64,000 nt of DNA, from the NCBI GenBank assembly GCA_046348835.1, contig JAXMDM010000004.1, positions 186,001 through 250,000 of the forward strand, given 5' to 3'. A program made the translations under genes and the position numbers. The stretch is from Defluviicoccus sp046348835 (GTDB taxonomy: Bacteria; Pseudomonadota; Alphaproteobacteria; Rhodospirillales; Defluviicoccaceae). How positions within the stretch are numbered: the first letter of the stretch is position 1; each line of letters begins with the position of its first letter. The notes beneath the pieces are model-generated. The model worked only from the letters and a program-made list of their open reading frames with translations, did not search any database and was not told the DNA's origin. Positions 34,064 through 42,424 of the stretch are shown one piece after another.

Positions 34064-34875
34064 CAGGCGACCCGCGCCCGCTCGCGGCGGAGCACCTCGC
34101 TCGCCAGGTGGACGTAGGCCTGCGATCCGGCGCAGGCGAAGTCATAGATCAGCACCGGACGGCCGTGCGACGGCGCCTCGGAGACGCGGACGTTGCGGGG
34201 GATGACGGTGCGATAGACGGTATCGCCGAAGTGGGCGCGCACGTCGCTGGCCACCACATCCGACAGCTTGTTGCGGCGATCGAACATGGTGAGGACGATC
34301 CCCTGGATGTGGAGGCGGGGATTGTATCCCTTCCGGACCCGCTCGACCGTGCGCAGGAGATGGCTGATGCCTTCGAGGGCAAAGAATTCGCATTGCAGCG
34401 GCACCAGCAGCGCCTCGGCGGCGACCAGCGCATTGATGGTCAACAGGCCCAGCGCCGGCGGACAGTCGATCAGGACGTAGTCGACCCCGTCCAGGTCGGC
34501 GATGGCCCGGCGCAGGTAGGATTCGCGGCCGGCCTGGCCCACCAGCTCGATCTCGGCGCCGGACAGATCGACCCCGGAGGGGACGATGTACAGGCCCGGC
34601 ACCAGTGTCGGCTGCATCGCTTCGGTCAGCGACGTCCGCCCGATGAGCACGTCATAGGTGCTGGGACGGCGCCGGGCGGCCTCGATGCCGAGACCGGTCG
34701 ACGCGTTGCCCTGGGGGTCGAGATCGATGACGACGACGCGGACGCCGGCGGCGGCGAGGGCGGTGCCGAGGTTGATGGCGGTGGTGGTCTTGCCGACACC
34801 GCCTTTCTGGTTGGCGACGGCGAGGACCCGCGGAGTGGGGTGATCGGGCAGACGGTCGGGCTGTTGAGAGCTCAT
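34063..34875 (-). CDS. parA: Chromosome-partitioning ATPase ParA
   Basis: The 270-residue deviant Walker ATPase has LAVANQKGGVGKTTTAINLG, VVVIDLDPQGNASTGLG and LIDCPPALGLLTINAL. It drives separation of ParB-parS complexes toward the poles. The start is the ATG at 34875, 4 bases inside the rsmG stop (ATGA); a longer in-frame reading upstream is not coding. The order mnmG-rsmG-parA-parB on one strand is the standard cluster near origins. Basic C-terminus ERARVA would help bind DNA, as in chromosomal ParA. Confidence 0.97.
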   Translation of the reverse strand: MSSQQPDRLPDHPTPRVLAVANQKGGVGKTTTAINLGTALAAAGVRVVVIDLDPQGNASTGLGIEAARRRPSTYDVLIGRTSLTEAMQPTLVPGLYIVPSGVDLSGAEIELVGQAGRESYLRRAIADLDGVDYVLIDCPPALGLLTINALVAAEALLVPLQCEFFALEGISHLLRTVERVRKGYNPRLHIQGIVLTMFDRRNKLSDVVASDVRAHFGDTVYRTVIPRNVRVSEAPSHGRPVLIYDFACAGSQAYVHLASEVLRRERARVA

Positions 34876-35534
34876 GCTTCCTCTCGCGGTGATCCCCGGC
34901 CGGGCGGCCGCTCCTCCACGTGGTGGATCCGGACGACGACCGCCTCGGGATCGGTTCGGCTCGGCCAAGTGGCGACGCGCATCTTCCACCGATCGCCGGC
35001 GGCGGTCAATTCGCTGGCGAAATTGCGGCCCTTCAGGAGCAGGAGTTGGCCGTCGGGGGCGAGCAGGGGCTTCGCCAAAACCAACAGCCGGCCGAGGGGC
35101 GCCAGGGCGCGGGCGGTGACGACGTCGAAGACCTCGCCCCGCAGCGATTCGATGCGGGCGCTGACGATACGGGCGCGGGTATCGGTAACCCGCGCTGCCT
35201 CCGCCAGAAATGCGCCCTTGCGGGTGTCGCTGTCGACCAGAGTCACCTCGGCCGAACCGGCGATCGCCAGAACCAGGCCGGGAAAACCGGCGCCGCTGCC
35301 GAGGTCGACCAGGCGCGGGGCCCCGGGTGGCAAGAGGGGCAGCAGTTGCGCCGAATCGACGACGTGGCGGCGCCAGGGATCGGCGAGGGTCGCCGTTCCG
35401 ACGAGATTGATTCGCGGCTGCCAGCGTTGAAGAAGCTCCAGATGACGGGCGAGGCGAGCGATCACGGCCGGGTCCAGCCGGAGTAGGCGTGCGGCCGCAT
35501 CGGCGGTGAGGGGCGGTGTCGCCGGCTGTTTCAC
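34872..35534 (-). CDS. rsmG: 16S rRNA (guanine-N7) methyltransferase RsmG
   Basis: RsmG (GidB) methylates G527 of 16S rRNA. The 220-residue protein has the SAM motif LVDLGSGAGFPGLVLAI, INLVGTATLADPWRRHVVDS upstream of it, VTARALAPLGRLLVLAKPLL, and ends in a variable tail. The start is a GTG that forms the centre of the parS palindrome at 35527-35542; there is no usable ribosome binding site, so it may be translated by coupling with mnmG, whose stop lies 31 bases away. No alternative start exists before mnmG's end in this frame. Confidence 0.92.
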   Translation of the reverse strand: MKQPATPPLTADAAARLLRLDPAVIARLARHLELLQRWQPRINLVGTATLADPWRRHVVDSAQLLPLLPPGAPRLVDLGSGAGFPGLVLAIAGSAEVTLVDSDTRKGAFLAEAARVTDTRARIVSARIESLRGEVFDVVTARALAPLGRLLVLAKPLLAPDGQLLLLKGRNFASELTAAGDRWKMRVATWPSRTDPEAVVVRIHHVEERPPGRGSPREEA

Positions 35535-35542
35535 GTGAAACG
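35527..35542. promoter_or_regulatory. parS: parS site 1 (centromere, ParB-binding)
   Basis: TGTTTCACGTGAAACG matches the parS consensus TGTTTCACGTGAAACA at 15 of 16 bases. It sits at the rsmG start; the rsmG GTG start codon is part of it. ParB from 33077 is the expected binder. Confidence 0.95.
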
Positions 35543-35565
35543 TCGCGCCGGGTGCCTGATGGGCG

Positions 35566-37479
35566 TCAACCGGATCGCGCCCCGCCGGCGACCCGGCGGA
35601 CGAAGCCGAGGAGGGCGGTCAGCGCCGCCGGGGTCACCCCCGGAATGCGGGCCGCCGCCGCCAAGGTGGCCGGCCGCGCCAGCGCCAGCTTGCCCCTCAC
35701 CTCGGCCGAAAGACCGGCGATGCCCGCGTAGTCCAGGTCCTCCGGCAGCGCCAGCGCCGCATCGCGGCGGAAAGCCCGCACCTCCGCCTCCTGCCGGCCG
35801 AGATAGCCCTGATAGCGGGCGTCGTTCTCCAACTGCGACCCCACCTCCGGTTCGATCTCGTTCAACTCCGGCCATAGCCGCGAAAGGGTCGCCAAGCTCA
35901 TCGTCGGCACCGCCAGCAGTTCCCAGGCGGTCTTCCGGGCTCCGCCGTTCCGCACCGGTGCTTTGCCCGCCTCGCCACCGACGCCATTGCCAACGCTGGC
36001 CGCCAGCGCCGCCGGCGTCGCCGACAGCGCCTGCAGCCGTCGCCGACCCGCCGCCAGCGCCCCGGCCTTTGCCCCGTAGTGCCGCGCCCGCCCGGCCCCC
36101 ACCAGGCCCAGGGCGATGCCCCGCGGTGTCAGCCGCTGGTCGGCATTGTCGGCGCGCAGGCTCAGCCGATATTCCGAGCGCGAGGTGAACATCCGGTAGG
36201 GCTCATCGACGCCGAGGGTGACCAGGTCGTCGATCATCACCCCGATGTAGGCGTCGGCCCGATCGACCACGATGCCGTCGCCCCCAGCCGCCCGTCTGGC
36301 GGCGTTGGCCCCCGCCACCAGGCCCTGTCCCGCCGCCTCCTCGTACCCGGTCGTGCCATTGATTTGGCCGGCGAGAAACAGCCGCGGTACCGCCAGGCAC
36401 TCGAGGGTCGGGGCCAGCGCCCGGGCATCGACGCAGTCATATTCGATGGCGTATCCCGGCCGGACCATCCGGCACCGCTCCAGCCCCGGGATGCCGGCCA
36501 CCAGGGCCCGCTGCACCTCTTCCGGCAGGGAGGTGGAGATGCCGTTGGGGTAAACCAGCGGGTCGTCCAGCCCCTCCGGCTCGAGGAAAATCTGGTGCCG
36601 GGTCCGGTCGGCGAAGCGCACCACCTTGTCCTCGATCGACGGGCAGTAGCGGGGGCCGCGGCTCTGAATCTGCCCGGAATAGAGCGGGGCGCGCGCCAGG
36701 TTGGCGCGGATCAGTTCATGGCAGGCCTCGGTGGTGTAGGTGATGTGGCAGGCGATCTGGGGCGTGGTGATCCGTCGGGTGAGGAAGGAGAACGGCTCCG
36801 CCGGATCGTCGCCGTCTTGCCGCTCCAATCGGTGCCAATCGATGGTCCGCCCGTCGAGACGGGGAGGGGTCCCGGTCTTCAGTCGGCCCCGCGGCAGCCC
36901 CAGCCGCCGCAGCGTATAGCTGAGCCCCACCGCCCGGCGGTCGGCAAAGCGCCCGGCCGGCAACTGCAGGGTGCCAATATGGATGAGCCCGCGGAGGAAG
37001 GTTCCGGTAGTGAGGACCACCGCACCGGCACCGACGCGACGGCCGTCGCCCAGGCGGACTCCGGCAATGGCGCCGCTGCCGTCGGTCTCCAGATCGTCCA
37101 CCGTCGCCTCGACGATGGCCAGCCCGGTCTGCTCCGCCAGCAGCGCCTGCATCGCCCGCCGGTAGAGGCCACGGTCGGCCTGCGCCCGGGGCCCGCGGAC
37201 GGCGGGCCCCTTGCTGCGGTTGAGCACCCGGAACTGGATGCCGGCGCGGTCGATCGCCCGGGCCATCACCCCGTCGAGAGCATCGATCTCACGGACCAGT
37301 TGACCCTTGGCCAGGCCGCCGATGGCCGGGTTGCAGGACATCTCACCGATGCGGGCACGGCTCTGGGTGATCAGCAGCGTTTGCGCCCCGAGCCGGGCGG
37401 CCGCCGCCGCCGCCTCGCAGCCGGCGTGACCACCGCCGACCACGACCACGTCGACCGCATTGGGAAGGGAATTGGTCAT
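35566..37479 (-). CDS. mnmG: tRNA uridine-5-carboxymethylaminomethyl(34) synthesis enzyme MnmG
   Basis: MnmG (GidA) with MnmE adds the cmnm group to wobble uridine 34 of certain tRNAs, using FAD. The 637-residue protein has the FAD-binding start VVVGGGHAGCEAAAAAARLG, MSCNPAIGGLAKGQLVREID, TGTFLRGLIHIG, and INGTTGYEEAAGQGLVAG. The C-terminal helical domain includes YAGYLG-type QGYLGRQEAEVRAFRR. The length is standard. It lies downstream of mnmE (parS site 2 between them) and upstream of rsmG. Confidence 0.98.
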   Translation of the reverse strand: MTNSLPNAVDVVVVGGGHAGCEAAAAAARLGAQTLLITQSRARIGEMSCNPAIGGLAKGQLVREIDALDGVMARAIDRAGIQFRVLNRSKGPAVRGPRAQADRGLYRRAMQALLAEQTGLAIVEATVDDLETDGSGAIAGVRLGDGRRVGAGAVVLTTGTFLRGLIHIGTLQLPAGRFADRRAVGLSYTLRRLGLPRGRLKTGTPPRLDGRTIDWHRLERQDGDDPAEPFSFLTRRITTPQIACHITYTTEACHELIRANLARAPLYSGQIQSRGPRYCPSIEDKVVRFADRTRHQIFLEPEGLDDPLVYPNGISTSLPEEVQRALVAGIPGLERCRMVRPGYAIEYDCVDARALAPTLECLAVPRLFLAGQINGTTGYEEAAGQGLVAGANAARRAAGGDGIVVDRADAYIGVMIDDLVTLGVDEPYRMFTSRSEYRLSLRADNADQRLTPRGIALGLVGAGRARHYGAKAGALAAGRRRLQALSATPAALAASVGNGVGGEAGKAPVRNGGARKTAWELLAVPTMSLATLSRLWPELNEIEPEVGSQLENDARYQGYLGRQEAEVRAFRRDAALALPEDLDYAGIAGLSAEVRGKLALARPATLAAAARIPGVTPAALTALLGFVRRVAGGARSG

Positions 37480-37569
37480 AGCTGGTTATCTTCTCGGCCC
37501 ACCGCGTTTGTCAAAGGGGCAGACGACGATCGGCCGGCACGCGGGATGGGATGCGCCCCCGCCCGCCCG

Positions 37570-37585
37570 TGTTTCACGTGAAACC
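37570..37585. promoter_or_regulatory. parS: parS site 2 (centromere, ParB-binding)
   Basis: TGTTTCACGTGAAACC matches the parS consensus at 15 of 16 bases. It lies in the gap between mnmE (ends 37594) and mnmG (starts 37479), 2.04 kb from site 1. ParB from 33077 is the expected binder. Confidence 0.95.
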
Positions 37586-37593
37586 ATCACCGC

Positions 37594-38979
37594 CTACTTA
37601 CCGATGCAGAAGTCGCGGAAGATAACGTCCAGCAACGCCTCCACATCGACGCGGCCGGTGATGCGCCCCAGTGCGCCCACCGCAAGCCGCAGTTCCTCCG
37701 CCGCTTCTTCGATCGCGCTCGGGTCCGGTCGACCGACCCTTTCCAGCGCCGCCAGCGCCTCGGTCAGGGCTTGCCGATGGCGAAGCCGCGACAGCACCGG
37801 GGCATCCCCGGCAGAGAACCGTGCCTCTATGACCGCCGTCAGCGCCTGCCGTAGCGCATCCAGCCCCTGTCCGGTGGTTGCCGCCACCGCCAGCAGCGGC
37901 CTCCCCGCCGTGGTCGATGGCGCCGACGGAACCCGTCCCAGGTCGCATTTACTGACCACCGCCACGGCTTCCCGCATCTCCGCCAGCCGCACCGTCTCCC
38001 CGTCCGTCTCGGGCCAGACCGCCCCATCCAGCACCGCAATGACCAGGTCCGCCGCCTCGGCCCGTTGCCGCGCCCGCCGCACTCCTTCCCCCTCGATCGC
38101 CCGCTCCGCCGATCCCGCGTCGGCCGCCGCCGCGACGTCGCGCAGGCCGGCGGTGTCGGTGAGGACGACCGCGTATCCGCCCAGGTCCAGCGGGACCTCG
38201 ATCAGGTCCCGGGTGGTGCCCGGATGCGGCGAGACGATGGCCACCTCCCGCCGCGCCAGCGCATTGACCAGGGTAGATTTGCCGGCGTTCGGCGGCCCGA
38301 CCACCGCGATCTCGATCCCCTCCCGGATGCGCTCGCCGCGGTTGGCATCGTCCAGGTGGCGGCCGATCTCGTCACTCAACCGCGCCACCTCCCGGGCGAC
38401 CTCCTCGGCGACGCCGGCCGGGAGATCCTCGTCGGCGAAATCGATCACCGCCTCCAGGTGGGCGAGGCTGCGCAGCAGCCGCTCCCGCCAGCGCTCGTAG
38501 AGCGCCCCCAGTTCGCCGCCCAGTTGGGCCAGGGCCTGCCGCCGCTGCGCCGCCGTCTCCGCCGCCACCAGGTCCGCCAAACCCTCCGCTGCGGTCAGGT
38601 CCAACTTCCCCTGGACAAAGGCGCGGCGACTGAACTCGCCCGGTTCCGCCGGCCTTAGTCCCGGCTGCCGGCCCAGCTCCGCCAGCACCGCCGCCGTCAC
38701 CGCGCGGCCGCCGTGCAGGTGGAATTCCACCACGTCCTCTCCGGTGAAACTGGCGGGGGCGGGAAACCATAGGGCGAGACAGCGATCAAGGAGCTCGGGA
38801 CGGCCCCGATCGTCGCCGCCGGTCAGCGACCGCAGCACCGCCCGCCGCGGCGGCGGCATCGCCGCCCCGGACAGGCGCACCAGTGCCGCCGCGGCATCTT
38901 CGCCGGAAATACGGATGACCGCGACCCCGCCGCGGCCGGGGGGGGTGGCGAGGGCATAGATCGTGCCGCCGCCGCTCAT
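37594..38979 (-). CDS. mnmE: tRNA modification GTPase MnmE
   Basis: The 461-residue protein has the formyl-THF domain TIYALATPPGRGGVAVIRIS, the central helical region, and a G domain with GPPNAGKSTLVNAL, DTAG in VVLTDTAGLRD, and AVVSKCDL. It ends RDFCIGK, the catalytic C-terminal cysteine motif. It works with MnmG on wobble uridines. The stop codon lies 8 bases from parS site 2. The upstream gene on the same strand is a ferredoxin 36 bases away. No missing residue. Confidence 0.98.
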   Translation of the reverse strand: MSGGGTIYALATPPGRGGVAVIRISGEDAAAALVRLSGAAMPPPRRAVLRSLTGGDDRGRPELLDRCLALWFPAPASFTGEDVVEFHLHGGRAVTAAVLAELGRQPGLRPAEPGEFSRRAFVQGKLDLTAAEGLADLVAAETAAQRRQALAQLGGELGALYERWRERLLRSLAHLEAVIDFADEDLPAGVAEEVAREVARLSDEIGRHLDDANRGERIREGIEIAVVGPPNAGKSTLVNALARREVAIVSPHPGTTRDLIEVPLDLGGYAVVLTDTAGLRDVAAAADAGSAERAIEGEGVRRARQRAEAADLVIAVLDGAVWPETDGETVRLAEMREAVAVVSKCDLGRVPSAPSTTAGRPLLAVAATTGQGLDALRQALTAVIEARFSAGDAPVLSRLRHRQALTEALAALERVGRPDPSAIEEAAEELRLAVGALGRITGRVDVEALLDVIFRDFCIGK

Positions 38980-39015
38980 CCCCGTTGGTGTCGTCCTTGA
39001 CCCACAGGGCCGGCC

Positions 39016-39348
39016 TCAACCGCTCCGATCGATCATCAACCGCTCGACCGGATGGCCCTCGATGAGATGGGCCTGCAGGATCTCGTCCACATCCTCGAAC
39101 GACCGGTAGGTGTACCAGATGCCCTCGGGATAGACGACCATGGTCGGGCCGTGCTCGCAGCGGTCGAGACAGCCCGACTGGTTGATGCGAACATCGTCAA
39201 GGCCCAGTTCCTTCGCCCGGACCTTCATGTAATTGCGAAGCCGCTCCGAGCCCTTGGCGGCACAGGACCCCTGCGGATGGTCCGCCGGCCGCCGGTTGAC
39301 GCAGCAGAAAACGTGCGCCCGGTAATAGGGCTTCGGCAGTGGGGTCAC
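39016..39348 (-). CDS. (2Fe-2S) ferredoxin, thioredoxin-like fold
   Basis: The 110-residue protein has the thioredoxin-like ferredoxin pattern: YYRAHVFCCVNRRP, HPQGSCAAKGSERLRNYMKV, INQSGCLDRCEHGPTMVVYP and EGIWYTYRSFEDVDEILQ. Four cysteines (FCC, SCAA, GCLDRC) would hold a [2Fe-2S] cluster. Similar proteins next to MnmE or cobalamin genes have no defined partner. The start is GTG at 39348, four bases inside the DUF6489 stop (GTGA); no in-frame ATG upstream fits the domain. It precedes mnmE by 36 bases. Confidence 0.88.
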   Translation of the reverse strand: MTPLPKPYYRAHVFCCVNRRPADHPQGSCAAKGSERLRNYMKVRAKELGLDDVRINQSGCLDRCEHGPTMVVYPEGIWYTYRSFEDVDEILQAHLIEGHPVERLMIDRSG

Positions 39349-39614
39349 GCCGGCTTGTCCTCGCTCTCCCCGGCGCCGCGGCCACCGGTCAGCCGCGACC
39401 AGACGAACTTCTGCCACTGCTCCAGCCCCGACAGGCTGGCCGGCAGCCACATCTTGACCAAGGCGTCCGGATCCATCGCCTGCATGGACTTCTTCAGCCG
39501 GTTCTCGATTTCGCCCATCAGCGCCTTCTGCATTGGCTGCACGTCCGGCAGTCCGAACAGAACTCGTGCCTCTTCCGGCGTAAGGTCCACGTCCATGTGA
39601 ATTTTCACCTGCAT
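39345..39614 (-). CDS. DUF6489 family protein
   Basis: The 89-residue protein starts MQVKIHMDVDLTPEEARVLF, followed by GLPDVQPMQKALMGEIENRL and an amphipathic region ending WLPASLSGLEQWQKFVW and a charged tail. This pattern is that of the small, uncharacterised DUF6489 proteins of alphaproteobacteria, often annotated beside polyhydroxyalkanoate or ferredoxin genes. It has no signal peptide. It is translationally coupled with the ferredoxin gene. The function is unknown. The start at 39614 is chosen because the conserved MQVKIHMDVDL begins there. Confidence 0.8.
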   Translation of the reverse strand: MQVKIHMDVDLTPEEARVLFGLPDVQPMQKALMGEIENRLKKSMQAMDPDALVKMWLPASLSGLEQWQKFVWSRLTGGRGAGESEDKPA

Positions 39615-39790
39615 GCTCCTTGCAAGTCGCCGCGTTGTTTGGATGAAGGCGGCTTGTTGTAACGGGAACCGTGCGGCACGATTGCGCTTGCGCCGGGCGG
39701 TCGCAGGTCCAACGTAGAGGTCGCGTCCGCCCTTGACAATCCCGACCGCGGGCGTCTGGGAACCTGTCGAATCCGCTGCACGGCCGGAGG

Positions 39791-41884
39791 ATGCCGCCGA
39801 TGATCTCGCCAATCGCCGTGGCTCCGCAAGGGAACCTCCTCGCGGCGGAAGCCAGCCCCTACCTGCGCCAGCACAAGGACAATCCGGTGCACTGGCGTCC
39901 CTGGGGAGAAGCGGCCCTGAGCGAGGCCGCCGCCCTCGACCGGCCGATCCTGCTGTCGGTGGGCTATGCCGCCTGTCACTGGTGCCATGTCATGGCCCAC
40001 GAGAGCTTCGAGGACCCGGAGATCGCGGCGCGGATGAACGCGCTGTTCGTCAACGTCAAGGTCGACCGGGAGGAGCGGCCCGACATCGATGCCCTCTACC
40101 AGGCGGCGCTGGCAATGCTGGGGCAGCAGGGCGGCTGGCCTTTGACCATGTTCCTGACGCCGGCGGGGGAGCCCTTCTGGGGTGGCACCTATTTTCCGCC
40201 GGCGCCGCGGTTCGGCCGACCGGGCTTTGCCGACGTGCTCGATCAGGTCGCCGCCGTCTACCGCGATCAGCAGGACAAGGTGGCGAAGAACGTCACCGCC
40301 CTGAAGGAGGGCCTGAACAAGCTTGCCCGACCGGAGCCGGGGCCGGGGCTTAAACCCGCCACGCTCGACGAAGCGGCGGCGACCGCCTTGCGCATCGTCG
40401 ATCCCTTCACCGGCGGGACCAACGGGGCACCCAAGTTTCCGCAGCCGGTATTCTTCCGCTTCCTCTGGCGCGCCGCCCGCCGCACCGGTTCGCCCCTGTT
40501 CGCCCATGCGGTGGCGATGACGCTCGACGCCGTCTGCCAGGGCGGCATCTACGACCACGTCGGCGGCGGCTTCGCCCGCTACGCCACCGATGCCGACTGG
40601 CTCATCCCGCATTTCGAGAAAATGCTCTACGACAACGCCCTTCTCGTCGATCTCCTGACCGAGGTCTACCAGGCGACCGGCCGGACGCTGTACGCCCAGC
40701 GCATCGCCGAGACCGTCGACTGGCTGCTGGCCGACCTGCGGGTCGCCGTCCCTGGCGGGGAAGGGGCGGAGAAGGAGGGCGGAGCCCCGTTCGCCTTCGC
40801 CAGCGCCTTCGATGCGGATTCCGAGGGCGAGGAGGGGAAGTATTACGTTTGGACCGCGGCCGAGATCGAGGCCCTGCTGGGCGCCGATGCGCCGGAGTTC
40901 GGCGCTGCCTACGGCGTCACTCGGCATGGGAACTGGGAGGGCCATACCATCCTCCATCGCCGTCGCGAAGCGCCGGCGGATGCGGACGACGTCGCCGCTC
41001 GTCTCGCCCGCGGCCGGGCGACGCTGCTGGCGGCCCGGCGCCGGCGGGTCCCGCCGATGCGCGACGACAAGATCCTCGCCGACTGGAACGGTCTCGCCAT
41101 CGAGGCCCTCGCCCGCGCCGCGGTCGCCTTCCAGCGAACCGACTGGCTCGGCGCCGCGCGAGCCGCCTTTGCTTTCGTCCGTCGGCACATGGCGAAGGAC
41201 GATCGGCTGTTCCACACCTGGTGCGGCGGCCGGGCGGCGCATCCCGGCATTCTTGAGGACTACGCCAACATGGCCCGCGCCGGTCTCACCTTGTTCGAGG
41301 TCACCGGCGACGAGGCGTACCTGGCGGCGGCACGGATGTGGGTGGCAACGCTGGACCGCGATCATTGGGACCCGGAGCAGGGGGGCTACTTCGTTTCCGC
41401 CGCCGACACCCGCGACATTCTCTTGCGCACCAAGTCCATCGCCGATCATGCCGTACCGTCCGGCAACGGAGTCGCCGTCGAGGTCCTGGCGCGGCTTTAC
41501 CTGATCACCGGCGACAGCAGCTACCGGGAACGGGCGGAGCGCATCGGCACCCTGTTCTCGGGCGAGAATGCCCAATACCTGATGAGCATTCCGGGGCTTC
41601 TGACTTCCTGGGAATGGCTGGGTGAGGCGGTGGTGCAGGTGGTCGTCGTCGGCGCCGCCGACGACCCGGTTGCCGAGGCACTGAGACGGGCGGCGCTCAC
41701 CGCCGCCCGGCCGCTGATGGTGGTGCAGTCGGTCGCCGACGGGGCGGCGCTGCCGTCGGCCCATCCGGCGTTCGGCAAAACACCGGTCGACGGCCAGGCG
41801 GCGGCCTACGTCTGCGTCGGACCCCGCTGCGGCCTGCCGGTGACCGCGCCGGCCGACCTGGCGTTGATGCTGGCGGCGGAGTAG
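39791..41884 (+). CDS. Thioredoxin-domain protein of the YyaL/SPATA20 (DUF255) family
   Basis: The 697-residue protein begins NLLAAEASPYLRQHKDNPVHW, then a thioredoxin-like domain with GYAACHWCHVMAHESFEDP (C-x-x-C), VNVKVDREERPDID and GGWPLTMFLTPAGEPFWGGT. A large (alpha/alpha)6-type C-terminal domain includes GGIYDHVGGGFARYATDADW and HFEKMLYDNALLVD, resembling glycoside-processing epimerase folds. The family is widespread from bacteria to humans, without a settled function. TTGACA at about 39735 might be a -35 element. ogt follows 10 bases later. Confidence 0.93.
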   Translation: MPPMISPIAVAPQGNLLAAEASPYLRQHKDNPVHWRPWGEAALSEAAALDRPILLSVGYAACHWCHVMAHESFEDPEIAARMNALFVNVKVDREERPDIDALYQAALAMLGQQGGWPLTMFLTPAGEPFWGGTYFPPAPRFGRPGFADVLDQVAAVYRDQQDKVAKNVTALKEGLNKLARPEPGPGLKPATLDEAAATALRIVDPFTGGTNGAPKFPQPVFFRFLWRAARRTGSPLFAHAVAMTLDAVCQGGIYDHVGGGFARYATDADWLIPHFEKMLYDNALLVDLLTEVYQATGRTLYAQRIAETVDWLLADLRVAVPGGEGAEKEGGAPFAFASAFDADSEGEEGKYYVWTAAEIEALLGADAPEFGAAYGVTRHGNWEGHTILHRRREAPADADDVAARLARGRATLLAARRRRVPPMRDDKILADWNGLAIEALARAAVAFQRTDWLGAARAAFAFVRRHMAKDDRLFHTWCGGRAAHPGILEDYANMARAGLTLFEVTGDEAYLAAARMWVATLDRDHWDPEQGGYFVSAADTRDILLRTKSIADHAVPSGNGVAVEVLARLYLITGDSSYRERAERIGTLFSGENAQYLMSIPGLLTSWEWLGEAVVQVVVVGAADDPVAEALRRAALTAARPLMVVQSVADGAALPSAHPAFGKTPVDGQAAAYVCVGPRCGLPVTAPADLALMLAAE

Positions 41885-41893
41885 GGGAGGGGG

Positions 41894-42397
41894 ATGATGC
41901 GGCGGCGGGAGATGGCCCTGGCCGGGGACGTGTCTCCCGCCTCCTTAGCCACCCCGCTGGGCGCCGTCACCCTGTTCGCCCGGCCGGACACGCTGATCGC
42001 CTTGAGCTGGGGCGAAGCGCCCGCGGCCGCCGCGCCACTACCGCCTGTTCTTGAACAGGCGCTCGATCATCTCGACCGCTACTTCGCCGGCGTACCGCTG
42101 CCGGACGCCCTGCCGCTGGAGCCCGCCGGCACCCCCTATCAGCAGCGGGTGTGGCGGGCGATCGCCGCCATCCCGTTCGCCGCCGTCCGCAGCTACGCCG
42201 ATCTGGCCCGCGAGCTGTCGTCGGGCCCGCGCGCCATCGCGTCCGCCTGCGCCCGCAACCCGCTGCCGCTGTTCATCCCCTGCCACCGGGTCGTCGGCAG
42301 CGGCGGCACCCTGGGCGGCTACAGCGGCGGCGCCGGCCTCGCCACCAAGAGGGCGCTGCTGGCCCTTGAAGGGACCGTGCTCCGCCATGCAGGATAG
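41894..42397 (+). CDS. ogt: Methylated-DNA-[protein]-cysteine S-methyltransferase
   Basis: The 167-residue protein repairs O6-methylguanine by transferring the methyl group to its own cysteine. LPLFIPCHRVVGSGGTLGGY contains the PCHR active site, RVWRAIAAIPFAAVRSYADLA is the DNA-binding helix-turn-helix region, and GPRAIASACARNP holds the arginine finger. No Ada regulatory domain is present, so it is Ogt-type. The ribosome binding site GGGGAGG is 6 bases from the ATG. It follows the YyaL gene closely and precedes the oxidoreductase by 28 bases; likely one transcript. Confidence 0.95.
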   Translation: MMRRREMALAGDVSPASLATPLGAVTLFARPDTLIALSWGEAPAAAAPLPPVLEQALDHLDRYFAGVPLPDALPLEPAGTPYQQRVWRAIAAIPFAAVRSYADLARELSSGPRAIASACARNPLPLFIPCHRVVGSGGTLGGYSGGAGLATKRALLALEGTVLRHAG

Positions 42398-42424
42398 GAC
42401 AACCACGCTCGCGGGAGGAGTGCC

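Noticed and set aside
39730..39760. Promoter with TTGACA before the YyaL gene
   Set aside because: The region 17 bases downstream is G+C-rich without a -10 element.
39605..41764. 719-aa minus-strand ORF
   Set aside because: It lies opposite the YyaL-family gene, which has clear motifs. The ORF is low-complexity and without motif.
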